DNA of 64,000 nucleotides from CAVQGM01 sp963712065 (lineage in GTDB: Bacteria > Actinomycetota > Acidimicrobiia > Acidimicrobiales > Acidimicrobilacustridaceae), in NCBI GenBank assembly GCA_963712065.1, contig CAVQGM010000001.1, positions 1,240,001-1,304,000 of the forward strand, given 5' to 3'. Shown in pieces: positions 36,934 through 47,790 of the stretch. A program made the translations under genes and the position numbers. The notes beneath the pieces were generated by a model. That model saw nothing but the letters and a program-made list of their open reading frames with translations. It was not told where the DNA came from and made no database searches. Within the stretch, counting starts at the first letter, position 1. Each line of letters begins with the position of its first letter.

Positions 36934-37020
36934 ACCCACCAGCGGTGGTCGTGCGGACCCATCGTCACTGGTCGTCCCGGCCCACCGGGGCGGGTGCCGC
37001 CTGGGCCGGACGGCCGGCCG

Positions 37021-37026
37021 TAGGGT
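37021..37026 (+). promoter_or_regulatory. -10 box for purB
   Basis: TAGGGT is 9 nt before the ATG at 37036, with GGGAGGG between them. Confidence 0.45.
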
Positions 37027-37035
37027 GGGAGGGCG

Positions 37036-38460
37036 ATGTCCGAGATCCCGAACGTGTTGGCCACCCGGTACGCGAGCGAGGCCATGCGCGACCTGTGGTC
37101 ACCCACCCGGAAGGTCGTCCTCGAGCGCGAGCTCTGGCTCGCCGTGCTCCGGGCCCAGCGCGACCTCGGCCTCGCCGTGCCCGAAGAGGCCCTCGACGCC
37201 TACGCGGCCGTGCTCGAACAGGTCGACCTGGCCTCCATCGCCGAGCGCGAGCGCGTCACCCGCCACGACGTCAAGGCCCGGATCGACGAGTTCGCCGCCC
37301 TCGCCGGCCACGAGCACGTCCACAAGGGCATGACGTCGCGAGATCTCACCGAGAACGTGGAACAGCTCCAGGTGAAGCGCGCTCTGGAGCTCGTCCGCGA
37401 CCGCACCGTCGCCGCCCTCGCCCGGTTGGCCGAGCGGGCCGCCGAGTACGACACCGTCGTGCTGGCCGGGCGCAGCCACAACGTGCCCGCCCAGGCCATC
37501 ACCCTCGGCAAGCGGTTCGCCAACGCCGGCGAGGAGCTGCTCCAGGCCCACCACCGCCTCGACGACCTGCTGCAGCGGTATCCGCTCCGCGGGATCAAGG
37601 GCCCGGTCGGCACCCAGCAGGACCAGCTCGACCTGTTCGACGGCGACCAGCAGCGCGTCGACCAGCTCGAGCGGCGAGTCGCCGAGCACCTCGGGTTTCG
37701 TGCCGTGCTCACCAACGTCGGCCAGGTCTACCCGCGGTCGCTCGACCTCGACGTCGTGTCCGCCCTGGTCCAGGTGGCGTCGGCACCTTCGAGCCTCGCC
37801 CTCACCGTCCGCTTGATGGCCGGCCACGAGTTGGCCACCGAGGGCTTCCAGCCGGGGCAGGTCGGCTCGTCGGCCATGCCCCACAAGATGAACACGCGCT
37901 CGTGCGAGCGGGTCAACGGGTTGGCCAACGTGCTCCGCGGCCACCTCACCATGGTGGCGGCCATCGCCGGCGACCAGTGGAACGAGGGCGACGTCAGCTG
38001 CTCCGTGGTGCGACGGGTCGCCCTGCCCGACGCCTTCTTCGCCGTCGACGGGCTGTTCGAGACGTTCCTGACGGTCGTGGGCGACTTCGGCGCCTATCCG
38101 GCGGTGATCGAACGGGAGCTGCGTCAGTACCTCCCGTTCCTGGCCACCACGAAGGTGCTCATGGCCGCGGTCCGGGCCGGCGCCGGCCGCGAGACCGCCC
38201 ACGAGGTGATCAAGGAGCACGCGGTGTCCGTGGCCCTCGCCCGGCGCGAACAGGGGGTCACCGACGACGACCTGCTCGAGCGCCTCGGGGCCGACCCGCG
38301 ACTCGGCGTGCCCGCCGACGCGCTGCGCGAGGCCCTCGGCCGCCCACTCGACTTCGTCGGGGCGGCGCCGCATCAGGTGGCCACGTTCGTCGAGGAGGTC
38401 GACGAGCTGGTCGGTCGTCACCCCGAGGCGGCCGGCTACCGGCCGGCCCCGATCCTGTAG
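37036..38460 (+). CDS. purB: Adenylosuccinate lyase
   Basis: The 474-residue protein has the fumarase/ASL signature GSSAMPHKMN, catalytic histidines in HEHVHKGMTSRDLTEN and AGRSHNVPAQ, and GDQWNEGDVSCSVVRRVALPD. It cleaves adenylosuccinate and SAICAR in the purine pathway. Ends 17 bp before purC. Confidence 0.97.
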   Translation: MSEIPNVLATRYASEAMRDLWSPTRKVVLERELWLAVLRAQRDLGLAVPEEALDAYAAVLEQVDLASIAERERVTRHDVKARIDEFAALAGHEHVHKGMTSRDLTENVEQLQVKRALELVRDRTVAALARLAERAAEYDTVVLAGRSHNVPAQAITLGKRFANAGEELLQAHHRLDDLLQRYPLRGIKGPVGTQQDQLDLFDGDQQRVDQLERRVAEHLGFRAVLTNVGQVYPRSLDLDVVSALVQVASAPSSLALTVRLMAGHELATEGFQPGQVGSSAMPHKMNTRSCERVNGLANVLRGHLTMVAAIAGDQWNEGDVSCSVVRRVALPDAFFAVDGLFETFLTVVGDFGAYPAVIERELRQYLPFLATTKVLMAAVRAGAGRETAHEVIKEHAVSVALARREQGVTDDDLLERLGADPRLGVPADALREALGRPLDFVGAAPHQVATFVEEVDELVGRHPEAAGYRPAPIL

Positions 38461-38477
38461 GGCGACGGGTGGACGGG

Positions 38478-39353
38478 ATGGCCGAGCTCGAGCCCGCCTA
38501 TCGGGGGAAGGTCCGAGACCTCTACGAGGTCGGCGCCGACCGGCTCGTGCTGGTCGCGTCCGACCGCATCTCGGCGTTCGACGTGGTGATGGCGGAGCCG
38601 GTGCCCGACAAGGGCCGGGTGCTCACCGCCATGTCGGCGTTCTGGTTCGAGCGCTTCGCCGGGGTCGTCGGCAGCCACCTCGTCTCCACCCGTCTCGACG
38701 ATCTCCCACCCGAGGCCCGTCGACCCGACTGGGAGGGGCGGGTGATGCTGTGCCGGCGGGCCGAGATGCTGCCGATCGAGTGCATCGTCCGTGGCTACCT
38801 CTCCGGGTCGGCGTGGAAGGAGTACGAGCGCTCCGGCACCATGCACGGCGAGCGGCTCCCGGCCGGGATGCGCCAGAGCGAGGCCCTGCCCGAGCCGGTG
38901 TTCACGCCGTCGACCAAGGCCGAGCTCGGTGACCACGACGAGAACATCGACTTCCACGCCGCCGTCGAACTGGTCGGCCGCGACGTGGCCGAGCGGGCGA
39001 GGGACATCTCGCTGACCGTCTACGCGGACGCCGCCGCCCTCGCCGCCGAGCGTGGGATCATCATCGCCGACACCAAGTTCGAGCTCGGCTTCGTCGACGG
39101 GGAGCTGGTGCTCGCCGACGAGGTGCTCACGCCCGATTCGTCCCGCTTCTGGCCGGCCGACGAGTGGGTGCCGGGCACGGTCCCGCCGTCGTTCGACAAG
39201 CAACCGGTGCGCGACTACCTCGACGGGCTCGACTGGGACAAGCGCCCGCCGCCGCCGTCGCTTCCGCCCGAGGTGGTGGCCGCCACCCGCGCCCGCTACG
39301 TCGAGGGGTACGAGCGCATCACCGGGCGGTCCTTCGCCGACTGGCACGGATGA
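38478..39353 (+). CDS. purC: SAICAR synthetase
   Basis: The 291-residue protein starts AYRGKVRDLYEVGADRLVLVASDRISAFDVV and has the ATP/CAIR-binding motifs ECIVRGYLSGSAWKEY and TKFELGFVDGELVLADEVLTPDSSRFW, here cited in parts. It condenses CAIR with aspartate. The ATG at 38478 is preferred over a GTG 9 bp earlier because the family's start lies there, after GGACGGG. Confidence 0.96.
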   Translation: MAELEPAYRGKVRDLYEVGADRLVLVASDRISAFDVVMAEPVPDKGRVLTAMSAFWFERFAGVVGSHLVSTRLDDLPPEARRPDWEGRVMLCRRAEMLPIECIVRGYLSGSAWKEYERSGTMHGERLPAGMRQSEALPEPVFTPSTKAELGDHDENIDFHAAVELVGRDVAERARDISLTVYADAAALAAERGIIIADTKFELGFVDGELVLADEVLTPDSSRFWPADEWVPGTVPPSFDKQPVRDYLDGLDWDKRPPPPSLPPEVVAATRARYVEGYERITGRSFADWHG

Positions 39354-39457
39354 GCCGCTCACCGGCCCGATGACGACCCCGGGCCTTCGTCCTGATCAGC
39401 GCTGGAACGGCCGGGGCGGGGCGCGAGAGGGCCACGTCGGTGTGGGAGAGTGAGCCG

Positions 39458-39718
39458 ATGGAGTACTCGGTGCACGTCGAGGTCCGCCTCCGGGAGGGGA
39501 TCGCCGATCCGCAGGGTTCGACCATCGAGCGGGCTCTCCCGACCCTCGGGTTCCCCGGCGTCCGGGGTGTCCGGGTGGGCAAGAGCCTGCGGTTCTCCAT
39601 CGAGGCCCCGGACGAGGACGCCGCCCGTCGGGAGGTCGAGGACATGACCCACCGGTTCCTCACCAACCCCGTGATCGAGGACGCCGTCGTGCACCTCGAG
39701 AGCGTGCACGGCGCATGA
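39458..39718 (+). CDS. purS: FGAM synthase subunit PurS
   Basis: The 86-residue protein matches PurS: VHVEVRLREGIADPQGSTIERAL, GVRVGKSLRFSI and the C-terminal NPVIEDAVVHLE. PurS bridges PurL and PurQ and helps channel ammonia. The ATG follows GGGAGAGTGAG. Its stop overlaps the purQ ATG (ATGA), so the two subunits are coupled. Confidence 0.95.
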   Translation: MEYSVHVEVRLREGIADPQGSTIERALPTLGFPGVRGVRVGKSLRFSIEAPDEDAARREVEDMTHRFLTNPVIEDAVVHLESVHGA

Positions 39719-40395
39719 GCGGCACGGTCGGCGTCGTCCTCTTCCCCGGCTCCAACTGCGAGCACGACGTGGTCGAGGCGGTGCGCGGCCTCGGCGGTGA
39801 GGCCGAGATCCTGTGGCACGGTGACCCCTCGCTCGGTGGGGTCGACGCGGTGGTCGTCCCCGGCGGCTTCGCCCACGGTGACTACCTGCGGCCCGGTGCG
39901 ATCGCCCGCTTCTCCCCGATCATGGGTGCGATCGGCGAGTTCGCCGCCGAGGGGGGACCGGTCGTCGGCATCTGCAACGGGTTCCAGGTCCTCACCGAGG
40001 CCGGGCTGTTGCCCGGTGCGCTCCAGAAGAACGCGGGGTTGAAGTTCCTGTGCCGCGAGGTAGAGCTGCGGGTCGACAGCGATCGGTCGCCACTCACCTC
40101 GGTCGCTTCCGTGGGACAGGTACTGCGGGTGCCCATCAACCACTTCGAGGGCAACTACACGTGTGACGACGCCACCCTCGCCCGGCTCCGAGCCGAGGAG
40201 CGCATCGTGTTGCGGTACGTCGACAACCCCAACGGGTCGGTCGACGACATCGCCGGGATCTGCAACGAGGGGCGCAACGTGGTCGGCCTGATGCCGCACC
40301 CGGAGCGCGCCTGCCACCCGTTGCTCGGCACGGGGGACGGCGCGGTGCTGATGCGCTCGTTGCTCGTCGCGGCCGGGGCTGCGGTCGCCGCCTGA
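39715..40395 (+). CDS. purQ: FGAM synthase glutaminase subunit PurQ
   Basis: The 226-residue class I glutamine amidotransferase has VVLFPGSNCEHDV, the nucleophile motif VGICNGFQVLTEAGLLPG and the catalytic His/Glu in GLMPHPERA. It supplies ammonia to PurL. purL itself is 2.1 kb further on, separated by two non-purine genes. Confidence 0.97.
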   Translation: MSGTVGVVLFPGSNCEHDVVEAVRGLGGEAEILWHGDPSLGGVDAVVVPGGFAHGDYLRPGAIARFSPIMGAIGEFAAEGGPVVGICNGFQVLTEAGLLPGALQKNAGLKFLCREVELRVDSDRSPLTSVASVGQVLRVPINHFEGNYTCDDATLARLRAEERIVLRYVDNPNGSVDDIAGICNEGRNVVGLMPHPERACHPLLGTGDGAVLMRSLLVAAGAAVAA

Positions 40396-40441
40396 CCGGC
40401 GCGACGACGCCGCCCAGCGGATGGCCAGGTGGGTGATCGTG

Positions 40442-40460
40442 ATACCCATGGGGGTATACT
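40442..40460 (+). promoter_or_regulatory. CstR/CsoR-like operator overlapping a -10 box
   Basis: ATACCC-N4-GGGTAT is a G/C-tract palindrome of the type bound by CsoR-family repressors, and TATACT (40455-40460) is a near-perfect -10. The gene that follows is a persulfide dioxygenase-rhodanese fusion, which is the classic target of the persulfide sensor CstR. No csoR-family gene is in this window. Confidence 0.65.
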
Positions 40461-40485
40461 TCGGTCCGGACACGAGGAGGCTGCG

Positions 40486-41877
40486 GTGAAGTTCGTGCAG
40501 TACTACCTGGACTGCTTGTCCCAGGCCAGCTACCTGATCGCCGACGAGACGTCGAAGACGGCCGTCGTCGTCGACCCCCGACGCGACATCCAGACCTATC
40601 TCGACGACGCCGCCGCTGACGGGCTGACGATCGAGAAGGTCATCGAGACCCACTTCCACGCCGACTTCCTCTCCGGCCACCTCGAGCTGGCGGAGGCGAC
40701 GGGGGCCGAGATCGTCTACGGCTCGGCGGCCCAGGCCCAGTACCCCATCCGACGGGTCACCGACGGCGAGCGGATCCGCCTCGGTGTCGACGACCACGGC
40801 GTGGTGCTCGAGTTCCGCGAGACGCCGGGCCACACGCCCGAGTCGATCAGCATCGTGGTGTGGGAGCACGGCGACGCGGACGAGCCCTTCGGCGTGCTCA
40901 CCGGTGACACGCTGTTCATCGGTGACGTCGGCCGCCCCGACCTCCTCGCGTCGGTGGGGGTCACCGCCGAGGAGCTCGCCCGTCAGCTCTACGTGTCGGT
41001 CCACGACAAGCTGCTGCAGCTCCCCGACGACACCAAGGTGTTCCCGGCCCACGGCGCCGGGTCGGCGTGCGGCAAGAGCCTCTCGACCGAGACGGTCTCC
41101 ACCATCGGGGAGCAGCGGCGCACGAACTACGCGCTCCAGCCGATGGGGGTGGACGAGTTCGTCCAAGCGGTGACCGAGGGCCAGAGCCGGGCCCCGGCCT
41201 ACTTCGGGTACAACGCCGGGTTGAACAAGGCCGATCGCGACCTGCTCGACACCGAGCCGCCCCGCGAGCTCACGCTCGACGAGGTGGCCGAGGCCCGGGC
41301 GTCGGGCGCGGTGGTGGTCGACACCCGCAGCGACGTCGAGTTCGCCCAGGGCCACCTGGCCGGTTCGATCAACGTGGGCCAGGAGGGGCGCTACGCGGAG
41401 TACGTGGGCACGGTGATCGCGCCGGGCACCCCCATCGTCCTCGTGACCGAGCCCGGGGACGAGCGGGAGGCCAAGCTCCGTCTCGCCCGCATCGGCTTCG
41501 ACACCGTCGTCGGGGTGGTCGCCGGTGGGGCGGCGGCACTGGCCGACCGACCCGACCTGGTCACGCCGTCGTCGCGTCTCACGGTGGCCCAGCTGCAGGA
41601 CCGTCGGCGGGACCAGGACGTCCAGCTGGTCGACATCCGGAACCCCGGCGAGACGGCCCTCGGCACCATCCCGGGCGCCGAGGTCATCGCCCTCGCCGAC
41701 CTCCGCGAGCAGGCGGCGCGCCTCCGGCTCGCGGAGCCGATCGTCCTCTACTGCGCTGGCGGCTACCGCTCGTCGATCGCGGCGAGCCTGCTGCGCTCGC
41801 TCGGCGCCACCGACGTGTCCGACCTGCTCGGCGGCTACACGGCCTGGATGGCGACGGCCGAGGGCGTCGACGCCTGA
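40486..41877 (+). CDS. Persulfide dioxygenase-rhodanese fusion (CstB/ETHE1-like)
   Basis: The 463-residue protein has a metallo-beta-lactamase domain (about 1-245) with THFHADFLSGH, GHTPESISIVV, LTGDTLFIGDVGRPDLL and VFPAHGAGSACGKSL, a pattern of glutathione/CoA-persulfide dioxygenases. Two rhodanese domains follow. The first lacks the catalytic Cys (LVTEPGDE instead); the second keeps it in YCAGGYRSSIA. This is the CstB layout for oxidising persulfides to sulfite and thiosulfate. The GTG at 40486 has a GAGGAGG ribosome site. It is inserted in the purine cluster with its own operator. Confidence 0.88.
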   Translation: MKFVQYYLDCLSQASYLIADETSKTAVVVDPRRDIQTYLDDAAADGLTIEKVIETHFHADFLSGHLELAEATGAEIVYGSAAQAQYPIRRVTDGERIRLGVDDHGVVLEFRETPGHTPESISIVVWEHGDADEPFGVLTGDTLFIGDVGRPDLLASVGVTAEELARQLYVSVHDKLLQLPDDTKVFPAHGAGSACGKSLSTETVSTIGEQRRTNYALQPMGVDEFVQAVTEGQSRAPAYFGYNAGLNKADRDLLDTEPPRELTLDEVAEARASGAVVVDTRSDVEFAQGHLAGSINVGQEGRYAEYVGTVIAPGTPIVLVTEPGDEREAKLRLARIGFDTVVGVVAGGAAALADRPDLVTPSSRLTVAQLQDRRRDQDVQLVDIRNPGETALGTIPGAEVIALADLREQAARLRLAEPIVLYCAGGYRSSIAASLLRSLGATDVSDLLGGYTAWMATAEGVDA

Positions 41878-41880
41878 CCG

Positions 41881-42300
41881 TCAGCCGTCGCCGCGACCGA
41901 TGCCCGCCGACTTCAAGGTGGCGGCGGGCACGCCGAGCTCGCGCCAGGCTGCGTAGCTGATGCCCTTGCGCTCCGAGTAGCCCTTGGCCGAGGCCACGAA
42001 GTCCGCCTCGAGCGCGACCAGGTCGACGGTCTGCTCCGACGACTCGAGCTCACGCTGGAGGTCGATGCGCTCCTGCACCAGCTGCAGTCGCTTGAGCGGG
42101 TCGGCGGTCGCCAGCTCGCCGTCGATGGCATCGAGGCGGCGGCGGACGGAGTCAGGGGTCCGCTTGCGGCCCCGCTTCGGGCGGTGGGCGTCGAGGGCTT
42201 CGAGGTATCGCCGCACCGCCCGACCCTGGGATCGTCCCTCGGCCAGGGCCGCCTTGTGGGCATCGGACATCGGGCTCTTGGATCGCTTCGCTGGGGCCAT
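41881..42300 (-). CDS. Conserved basic helical protein, unknown function
   Basis: The 139-residue protein is rich in Lys/Arg at the N-terminus (MAPAKRSKSPMSDAHKAALAE), then has two long helices (RRYLEALDAH, PDSVRRRLDAIDGELATADPLKRLQLVQERIDLQREL in parts) and ends with a YSERKGISYAAWRELGVP motif resembling a Lsr2/HTH-like DNA-binding tail. I believe homologues occur widely in actinobacteria without known function. A start at 42321 is possible. It converges on the CstB-like gene with 3 bp between stops. Confidence 0.75.
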   Translation of the reverse strand: MAPAKRSKSPMSDAHKAALAEGRSQGRAVRRYLEALDAHRPKRGRKRTPDSVRRRLDAIDGELATADPLKRLQLVQERIDLQRELESSEQTVDLVALEADFVASAKGYSERKGISYAAWRELGVPAATLKSAGIGRGDG

Positions 42301-42509
42301 TGCCAGGTAGTCGATCACCTCCATTCTTCGGTTGCAAGTCCCACCCATAGAGCCGCGGCGACCCAGAAGCTCGCCCGGCATTTACCGAAAGCGCCGGGTC
42401 AGCCATAGAGGCCGAGCGGACGGTGCCGGGGCCTCGGGGGAGCGGGTAGCGTGCGGGCGAGGGCGGCGCGCCGGGCGCGCGCCGGGCGACGAGAGGAGCA
42501 CGCGACCGC

Positions 42510-44750
<2,241 letters not shown>

Positions 44751-44803
44751 GCAGCCGCCCGGCGCCGATCGACCATCGGTACGGGACGGGTCGCGACCGG
44801 CCA

Positions 44804-44809
44804 TAGACT
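44804..44809 (+). promoter_or_regulatory. -10 box for purF (leaderless)
   Basis: TAGACT is 6 nt before the GTG at 44816. Confidence 0.6.
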
Positions 44810-44815
44810 GCGACC

Positions 44816-46393
44816 GTGGTGTCGGTTCCCCTCCCCCGCGACCCCCTGGTCGGCGGCGCGGACGACGACACGCCGAAGGAGGCCTGCGGCGTGTTCGGGG
44901 TCTACGCCCCTCAGCAGCCCGTCGCCCACCTCTGCTACCTCGGCCTGTACGCCCTGCAGCATCGCGGCCAGGAATCGGCCGGCATGGCGGTGAGCGACGG
45001 TCAGACCGTCACCGTGGTCAAGGACATGGGCCTCGTGTCCAACGTGTTCGACGACCGCACCCTCGCCGCCCTCACCGGCCACCTCGCCATCGGGCACACC
45101 CGCTACAGCACGACGGGGTCGAGCACGTGGCGCAACTCGCAGCCGGTGTACCGCGACGTCGGTGCCCACACCTTCGCCCTCGGGCACAACGGCAACCTCA
45201 CCAACACCGAGGAGCTCGCCGCCGAGGCCGGCATGCTCCCCGGCACGGTGTCGAGCGACAGCGACCTGGTGGCCGAGCTCATCGCCACGGAGCTGGCCAA
45301 GGACCCCGAGCAGTCGTCCGACGGCCGGGCCCTCGAGCGGGCCCTGCTCGAGGTGTTGCCCCGGCTCAAGGGCGCCTTCTCCTTCGTGGTGATGGACGAG
45401 GGTCACATCATCGGCGTGCGCGACCCGCACGGCTTCCGCCCCCTCGCCCTCGGCAAGCTCGACAACGGCTGGGTGCTGGCCTCCGAGACGCCCGCCCTCG
45501 ACGTGGTGGCCGCCCACCCGGTACGGGAGATCGAGCCGGGCGAGATGGTCGTGGTCGACGCCACCGGTTGGCGCTCGGTCCGCGTGTTCCCCGCCGGGGA
45601 GGTCACGCCCCGGCTGTGCCTCTTCGAGTTCGTCTACTTCGCCCGCCCCGACGCCAAGCTCTACGGCCAGAGCGTCCAGGCGGCACGGGTGCGCATGGGT
45701 GAGCAGCTCGCTGCCCAGGCCCCGGTCGACGCCGACATGGTGATGGGCGTGCCCGAGTCCGGCATCCAGGCCGCCGAGGGGTTCGCCCGCCGCAGCGGCA
45801 TCCCCTACGGGCAGGGCCTGGTGAAGAACCGCTACATCGGGCGGACCTTCATCGCACCCGACCAGGCGATGCGGGCCCTCGGGGTGCGGATGAAGCTCAA
45901 CCCGCTCAAGGACAACATCGCCGGCAAACGACTCGTGGTCGTCGACGACTCCATCGTCCGGGGCACCACCACCCGCGCGATGGTCGGCATGCTGCGGGAG
46001 TCGGGCGCGAACGAGGTGCACCTGCGGGTGTCGTCGCCGCCGTACAAGTGGCCGTGCTTCTACGGCATGGACACCGGCCAGCGGGGCGAGCTGCTGGCCG
46101 CCAACATGAGCATCGAGGAGATTCGCGACTACCTCAACGTCGACACGCTCGCCTATCTGTCGCTCGACCGCCTGGTCGAGGCCACCGGTGCCGTGGGCGC
46201 CGGCTTCTGCACCGCGTGTCTCACGGGCCACTACCCCGTGGCCATCCCCGAGCAGCTCCACAAGGGCGTGCTCGAGGACGACGGACGGACGATCGACGTC
46301 AGCGAGCCGTCCACCCTCGGGCTGCTCTTCGGACAGGAGGTCGACCTGCCCGCCCGGCAGGCCGAGGCCCGCGAGCCCACCACCTCCGAATGA
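44816..46393 (+). CDS. purF: Amidophosphoribosyltransferase
   Basis: The 525-residue protein has a short propeptide, then the N-terminal nucleophile in KEACGVFGVYAP (Cys at 24), the glutaminase segment GHTRYSTTGSSTWRN, and PRPP-binding VVVDDSIVRGTTTRAM. Further cysteines (WPCFYGMD, FCTACLTG) fit the Fe-S cluster of the B. subtilis type. It catalyses the first committed purine step. Two GTG codons are adjacent at the start. The stop overlaps purM (ATGA). Confidence 0.97.
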   Translation: MVSVPLPRDPLVGGADDDTPKEACGVFGVYAPQQPVAHLCYLGLYALQHRGQESAGMAVSDGQTVTVVKDMGLVSNVFDDRTLAALTGHLAIGHTRYSTTGSSTWRNSQPVYRDVGAHTFALGHNGNLTNTEELAAEAGMLPGTVSSDSDLVAELIATELAKDPEQSSDGRALERALLEVLPRLKGAFSFVVMDEGHIIGVRDPHGFRPLALGKLDNGWVLASETPALDVVAAHPVREIEPGEMVVVDATGWRSVRVFPAGEVTPRLCLFEFVYFARPDAKLYGQSVQAARVRMGEQLAAQAPVDADMVMGVPESGIQAAEGFARRSGIPYGQGLVKNRYIGRTFIAPDQAMRALGVRMKLNPLKDNIAGKRLVVVDDSIVRGTTTRAMVGMLRESGANEVHLRVSSPPYKWPCFYGMDTGQRGELLAANMSIEEIRDYLNVDTLAYLSLDRLVEATGAVGAGFCTACLTGHYPVAIPEQLHKGVLEDDGRTIDVSEPSTLGLLFGQEVDLPARQAEAREPTTSE

Positions 46394-47421
46394 GCGAGAC
46401 CTACGAGGCCGCCGGGGTCTCCATCGCCGCCGGCGAGGAAGCCGTCGACCGCATCAAGGCCAAGGTGCGATCCACGTTCCGGCCGGAGGTCATCGGTGAC
46501 ATCGGCGGGTTCGGCGGCCTGTTCGCCTTCGACGGCGGTCGCCGGCGCAACCCGGTGCTGGTGTCGTCGACCGACGGCGTCGGCACGAAGGCCCTCGTCG
46601 CCCAGGCGGCGGGACGGTTCGAGACCATCGGCGTCGACCTCGTGGCCATGTGCGTCGACGACCTCGTGTGCCAGGGGGCCGAGCCGCTCTTCTTCCTCGA
46701 CTACATCGCGGTCGGCCGGCTCGACCCCGACCACATCGAGCAACTCGTCGAGGGCGTCGCCGACGGCTGCCGCCAGGCGGGGTGCGCGCTGATCGGCGGC
46801 GAGATGGCCGAGCACCCCGGTGCCATGGAGCCGGGCGAGTTCGACCTGGTCGGCTTCGCCGTGGGCGTCGTCGAGCGCGACGAGCTGATCACCGGTGAGC
46901 GCATCGCCGTCGGCGACGTGCTGGTCGGGCTGCCGTCCACCAACCTGCGGTCCAACGGGTACTCGCTGGCCCGCCGCGTCCTGTTCGAGCGGGCTGGCCG
47001 TGGCCTCGACGACCCGGCCTATCCGGGCGCCCGCCACTCGGTCGCCGACGAGCTGCTCAAGCCGTCGGTCATCTACGCGCCGGCGATCCTCGCCCTCGTA
47101 CGGGAGGTCGACGTCCGCGGGGTGGTGCACGTGACCGGCGGGGGGCTCCCCGGCAACGTCAACCGGGTGCTCTCCCCGCACCTCGACGCCGAGATCGAGC
47201 GCGGGACGTGGGAGATGCCGCCGGTGTTCGCCGAGCTGCAGCGGCTCGGGAACGTCGACGACGTGGAGATGGCCAAGGTCTTCAACCTCGGCCTCGGCAT
47301 GGTGGTGGTCGTCCCCCGCGCCGACGCCTTCAAGGCTCTCGACGTGCTGCGTTCGCACGGCCACCACGCCTCCGAGGTCGGGCGCATCGTCGCCGGCCAC
47401 GGCGAGGTCAGGCTCGTCTGA
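46390..47421 (+). CDS. purM: AIR synthetase
   Basis: The 343-residue protein has SSTDGVGTKALVAQ, DLVAMCVDDLVCQGAEPLFFLDYIA in parts, LIGGEMAEHPG, and VHVTGGGLPGNVNRVL. It closes the imidazole ring from FGAM. Coupled to purF by a 4-bp overlap. It ends the purine cluster; purN, purH, purE and purK are not present in the window. Confidence 0.96.
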   Translation: MSETYEAAGVSIAAGEEAVDRIKAKVRSTFRPEVIGDIGGFGGLFAFDGGRRRNPVLVSSTDGVGTKALVAQAAGRFETIGVDLVAMCVDDLVCQGAEPLFFLDYIAVGRLDPDHIEQLVEGVADGCRQAGCALIGGEMAEHPGAMEPGEFDLVGFAVGVVERDELITGERIAVGDVLVGLPSTNLRSNGYSLARRVLFERAGRGLDDPAYPGARHSVADELLKPSVIYAPAILALVREVDVRGVVHVTGGGLPGNVNRVLSPHLDAEIERGTWEMPPVFAELQRLGNVDDVEMAKVFNLGLGMVVVVPRADAFKALDVLRSHGHHASEVGRIVAGHGEVRLV

Positions 47422-47451
47422 GGCCGGTACTTCGTTGGCCGGCTACAGGAG

Positions 47452-47790
47452 CTAGTCGGTCCAGCCGATCCGACACCAGGCGCGTCGACCGCACGCCGGG
47501 CAGCGCAACCAGTGGGCATAGGGTCGAGCCGGGAGCCAGGCCGACACCGTCAGCAGGCGTACACCGACGTCGACCAGGCTGACGCGCGAGCGCTCGCGGC
47601 ACGACGAGCAGTCGACCAGCACGGTGCCGACGCGACGCGGACCCGTGGAGAACAGGGCGTCACGACCGCCGGCCGAGCGCCCGGGGGCGAGCTGGTCGGG
47701 CGGCGCGGCCACGCCCGCGGTGAAGAGGGCCTCCTTGCCGGAGGGATCGACCCGTCGGCGGTCGGCGGCGTCGCGCCCGGAGGGGGTCAC
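47452..47790 (-). CDS. Small zinc-ribbon protein coupled to the ParA-like gene
   Basis: The 112-residue protein has a polar N-terminal half with SGKEALFTAG and RDALFSTG repeats, and a C-terminal zinc ribbon CSSC...CPAC (about residues 69-72 and 101-104). The GTG start overlaps the ParA stop by 4 bp (GTGA). The two ALF(S/T)(A/T)G segments are similar to each other and may be short binding motifs. Function unknown. Confidence 0.7.
   Translation of the reverse strand: MTPSGRDAADRRRVDPSGKEALFTAGVAAPPDQLAPGRSAGGRDALFSTGPRRVGTVLVDCSSCRERSRVSLVDVGVRLLTVSAWLPARPYAHWLRCPACGRRAWCRIGWTD

Noticed and set aside
42360..42509. GC-rich hairpin upstream of purL as a riboswitch
   Set aside because: It lacks the features of a purine or PRPP riboswitch; no conserved aptamer core visible.
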